The position numbers and the translations under genes were made by a program. Below, in pieces: positions 61,918 through 64,000 of a stretch of 64,000 nt of DNA (position 1 is the stretch's first letter; each line of letters begins with the position of its first letter). Below the pieces are notes generated by a model that saw only the letters and a program-made list of their open reading frames with translations, was not told where the DNA came from and searched no databases. Source of the stretch: Arcuatula senhousia (lineage: Eukaryota; Mollusca; Bivalvia; Mytilida; Mytilidae); assembly GCA_963971305.1 (NCBI GenBank), contig OZ020308.1, positions 23,961,275 to 24,025,274 on the forward strand, given 5' to 3'.

Positions 61918-62525
61918 TAATCAAAGCGCTAAAGCGTTTATAGGCAAGCGAAATATATAAGTACTGTTAAAGATTTATCCTCTGTTAAAGTATAATTATT
62001 GTTCTTAATGTTTTCGAAATAATAATTTTGGTGAGCCAAGAAAGGATCGTCATGCATATTGAACACAATTACACGCACAAGACAGGTATCATGTGTAAAC
62101 GGTATCGATTGAAACACCCCTTCGATTTAAATGAACTCGTCCCATTGATGTGTATTAGGTACTGAATTTATGAATGAACAAGACCGTATCCTTGCGTTGA
62201 CTTATCAAATAAGAGAAATATTTATACGAACCAATCAAGTGATATATGAATACATAATTTATATTCTATCGCCTTAAACCAAATAGTTCGTAAGTAAAAT
62301 GCAAAGGAATAAATAAAACTTGTGCCGATCCTATAAAATGCCAATAAGAATGGAGATTTACAAAAGTGTGTATCATATGTTAACAACTATTGAAAAGTAA
62401 TAAAGAAAATAAAGCATTTTTCCAAGACTGGATGCAGGAAGATCACTCCGTCTAGACTGAAAAAAAACGCGAAAATCATCACTACCCTATAGACTCCATA
62501 AGGCTTCGCTGCGCTTGCCTAAAAA
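61918..62525. mobile_element. AAAGCGCTAAAGCG-family element, copy F1
   Basis: Starts TAATCAAAGCGCTAAAGCG (hairpin CGCT/AGCG) then TTTATAGGCAAGCG. It ends AAGGCTTCGCTGCGCTTGCC then TAAAAA, so TAGGCAAGCG is inverted at both ends. The interior has CACCCCTTCGAT, CCAATCAAGTGATATA and GACTGGATGCAGGAAGATCA. A second copy lies 1185 bp downstream. Confidence 0.82.
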
Positions 62526-63102
62526 TTGCAATCAAAAAGAAAATGTAGAGATATGACACATTGGGCATATTCTTTGTTCTAAAGGTATTTGAAGATGTCT
62601 TTGTTTTTTTTCAATAATTAAAAGATGAAAGCTTGTCCTAATTCTGCAAATCATGGCCCTATCCACTAAATTGGTCAGTTTATCAACATATGCTGATCTC
62701 TCCCCATGAAGATGTAGACATTAGGGTCCCATGACGAGCCCCCTTTTCTATGTCAAGAACATCTTTGTATTACTCTAAAACATTTCTATTTTAGATATGC
62801 ATGAGGTCGGTGACTGTTTCAATTGCAAATTTTAAAAAAGATCATCGCTAATGGAATTTTCTCATATTTTCATATTTAATATGTAAATACAAGAGAACGC
62901 AAATTTACAGATTTTGATTTAAATTTACTTGAATCCTTTGACACAAATTGATTTTCCAAAAACCCTACAATGTTTTAAACATTTTATGGTATCTCAGGTA
63001 CCGTGCATTTTAACCTACTTTTTTATTTTTTAAGTCGACTAGAAAACAAAATGGCGACTATATAAAGGTAAGGATATTTTTCTGCTAATCTACTTGGTGT
63101 AA
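62526..63102. other. Spacer between the two F elements
   Basis: No repeat or exon recognised. It contains ATGGCGACTATATAAAGG near 63050. Confidence 0.45.
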
Positions 63103-63724
63103 TAATCAAAGCGCTAAAGCGTTTAAAGGCAAGCGAAATATATAAGAACTATAATAGATTCTCTGTTAAAGTATATTGTTCAAAATGTTTGCGAATCATT
63201 AATTTTGGTGAGCGAAGAAAGGATCGTCGTGCAGATGCCCTCAAATTTAAAGTTAATGAACACAATTGCACACACAAGACAACGGTATCGATTGAAACAC
63301 CCCTTCGATTAAAATGCACTCGTCCCAATTATGTCATGTATGTGTATTTGTACTGATTTTATGAATGGTGAAGCTAGAATCTGATTCCATGCATTAACCA
63401 ATCAAATGAGATAAATATTTATACGAACCAATCAAGTAATAGAGGAATACACAATGTATATTCTATCGCCTTCAACTAAAAAGTTCGTCATGTAAGATGC
63501 AAAGATATAAATAAAACTTGTGCCGGTCATATAAAATGCCAATAAAAATTGAGATTTATAGAAGTGTATATCATGTTAACAAATATTGAAAAGTAATATA
63601 GAAAATAAAGCATTTTATTCCAGACTGGATGCAGGAAAATCACTCCGTCTAGACAGAAAAAAAAACGCGAAAATCATCACTACTCTATAGACTCCATAAG
63701 GCTTCGCTGGCGCTTGCCTAAAAA
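63103..63724. mobile_element. AAAGCGCTAAAGCG-family element, copy F2
   Basis: Same start and end as F1, roughly 85-90 percent alike by eye, same orientation, with small indels (a 15-base addition near 63235, GCTGGCGC at the end). The interval from F1 start to F2 start is 1185 bp. Confidence 0.82.
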
Positions 63725-64000
63725 TGATATGCTTATCAACCCTTAAAATCTACAGCCAAAAAAGGGCCGCTTTGGACGCTGAACTAAATTGACATTATTT
63801 TAGGAAGTAACAATGCATTAAACTTGGTAAATATTCAGAAGTCATCAGAAATCTTTATAGATCAAAATTTCGATAGACACCCCCCTAGTAAGGTGAATTT
63901 ACGTAAAAATGATTTTGGTAAATATTTGTGTTTCGATGCGATAATTTAAATCACAATGATAGAAAACCGATACAAAACAGAATCCAAACTTGTCAGTTAC
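63725..64000. other. Unannotated end of window
   Basis: No gene or repeat recognised. Confidence 0.5.

Overview
The window is AT-rich, intron-rich animal DNA. Every credible coding block is an exon with AG...GT borders, introns run from 0.3 to 9 kb, and the introns are full of small mobile elements. The repeat styles point to a bivalve mollusc, possibly a mussel. They include AGCTCACCTGA...CAGGTGAGC elements with internal 160-180 bp tandem units, GTCTCGCC and GTCGCCTGC elements with CGG/CGTC tracts, a tRNA-derived SINE ending in GGCGTTAAACACCAAC, and GTGGATCC-type MITEs. The phylum call is inference from repeat style. No bacterial genes, rRNA or CRISPR are seen.

Layout, all genes on +. 1-2995: intron or flank with one element and old repeats. 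2996-5759: a 2.76 kb Ser-rich exon, open to a stop, with a motif resembling the ITPRID/TESPA1/KRAP family. 5760-12230: repeat-dense. 12234-12315: a small candidate exon. 13420-48926: a gene I rebuilt from splice borders and phase. It has a main path of 25 coding exons plus alternative exons and encodes about 1133 aa: a Ser/Arg-rich N-terminus, then a long coiled coil, then a polar tail. 48927-52700: 3' flank/UTR with an unusual four-arm perfect inverted repeat and a 170-bp tandem-repeat element. 53400-64000: nested mobile-element debris, including a reverse-transcriptase remnant cut by a TIR element, a 1.96 kb TIR element flanked by TTA, and two copies of a 0.6 kb element. No gene is seen after 48926.

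The two coding blocks may be one gene. A potential donor lies 11 nt before the stop of the 2996 exon. The candidate exon at 12234/12243 accepts its phase and leaves in the phase that exon 14487 needs. On that reading the 5757 stop belongs to a short isoform, and ATG 13420 is an internal promoter start. More isoform signals follow: an alternative last exon at 16769, an alternative first exon at 30636 inside the 9 kb intron, a 30-nt microexon at 36837, and a pair of exons (39931, 40779) with identical phases that look mutually exclusive. A 26-bp minisatellite has copied the 5' splice site of exon 47426 eleven times.

The most interesting non-genic signal is architectural. At least five sequence-unrelated element families share one plan: a short hairpin at one end, a CG-rich tract, tandem units of about 160-180 bp, and a subterminal inverted copy of the start. 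For one copy an empty paralogous site lies next to it and shows insertion into a T-run with no longer target duplication. That is the pattern known for Helentron-associated non-autonomous elements and resembles the bivalve 'pearl' repeats. All exon joins are predictions from sequence; no transcript data were available.
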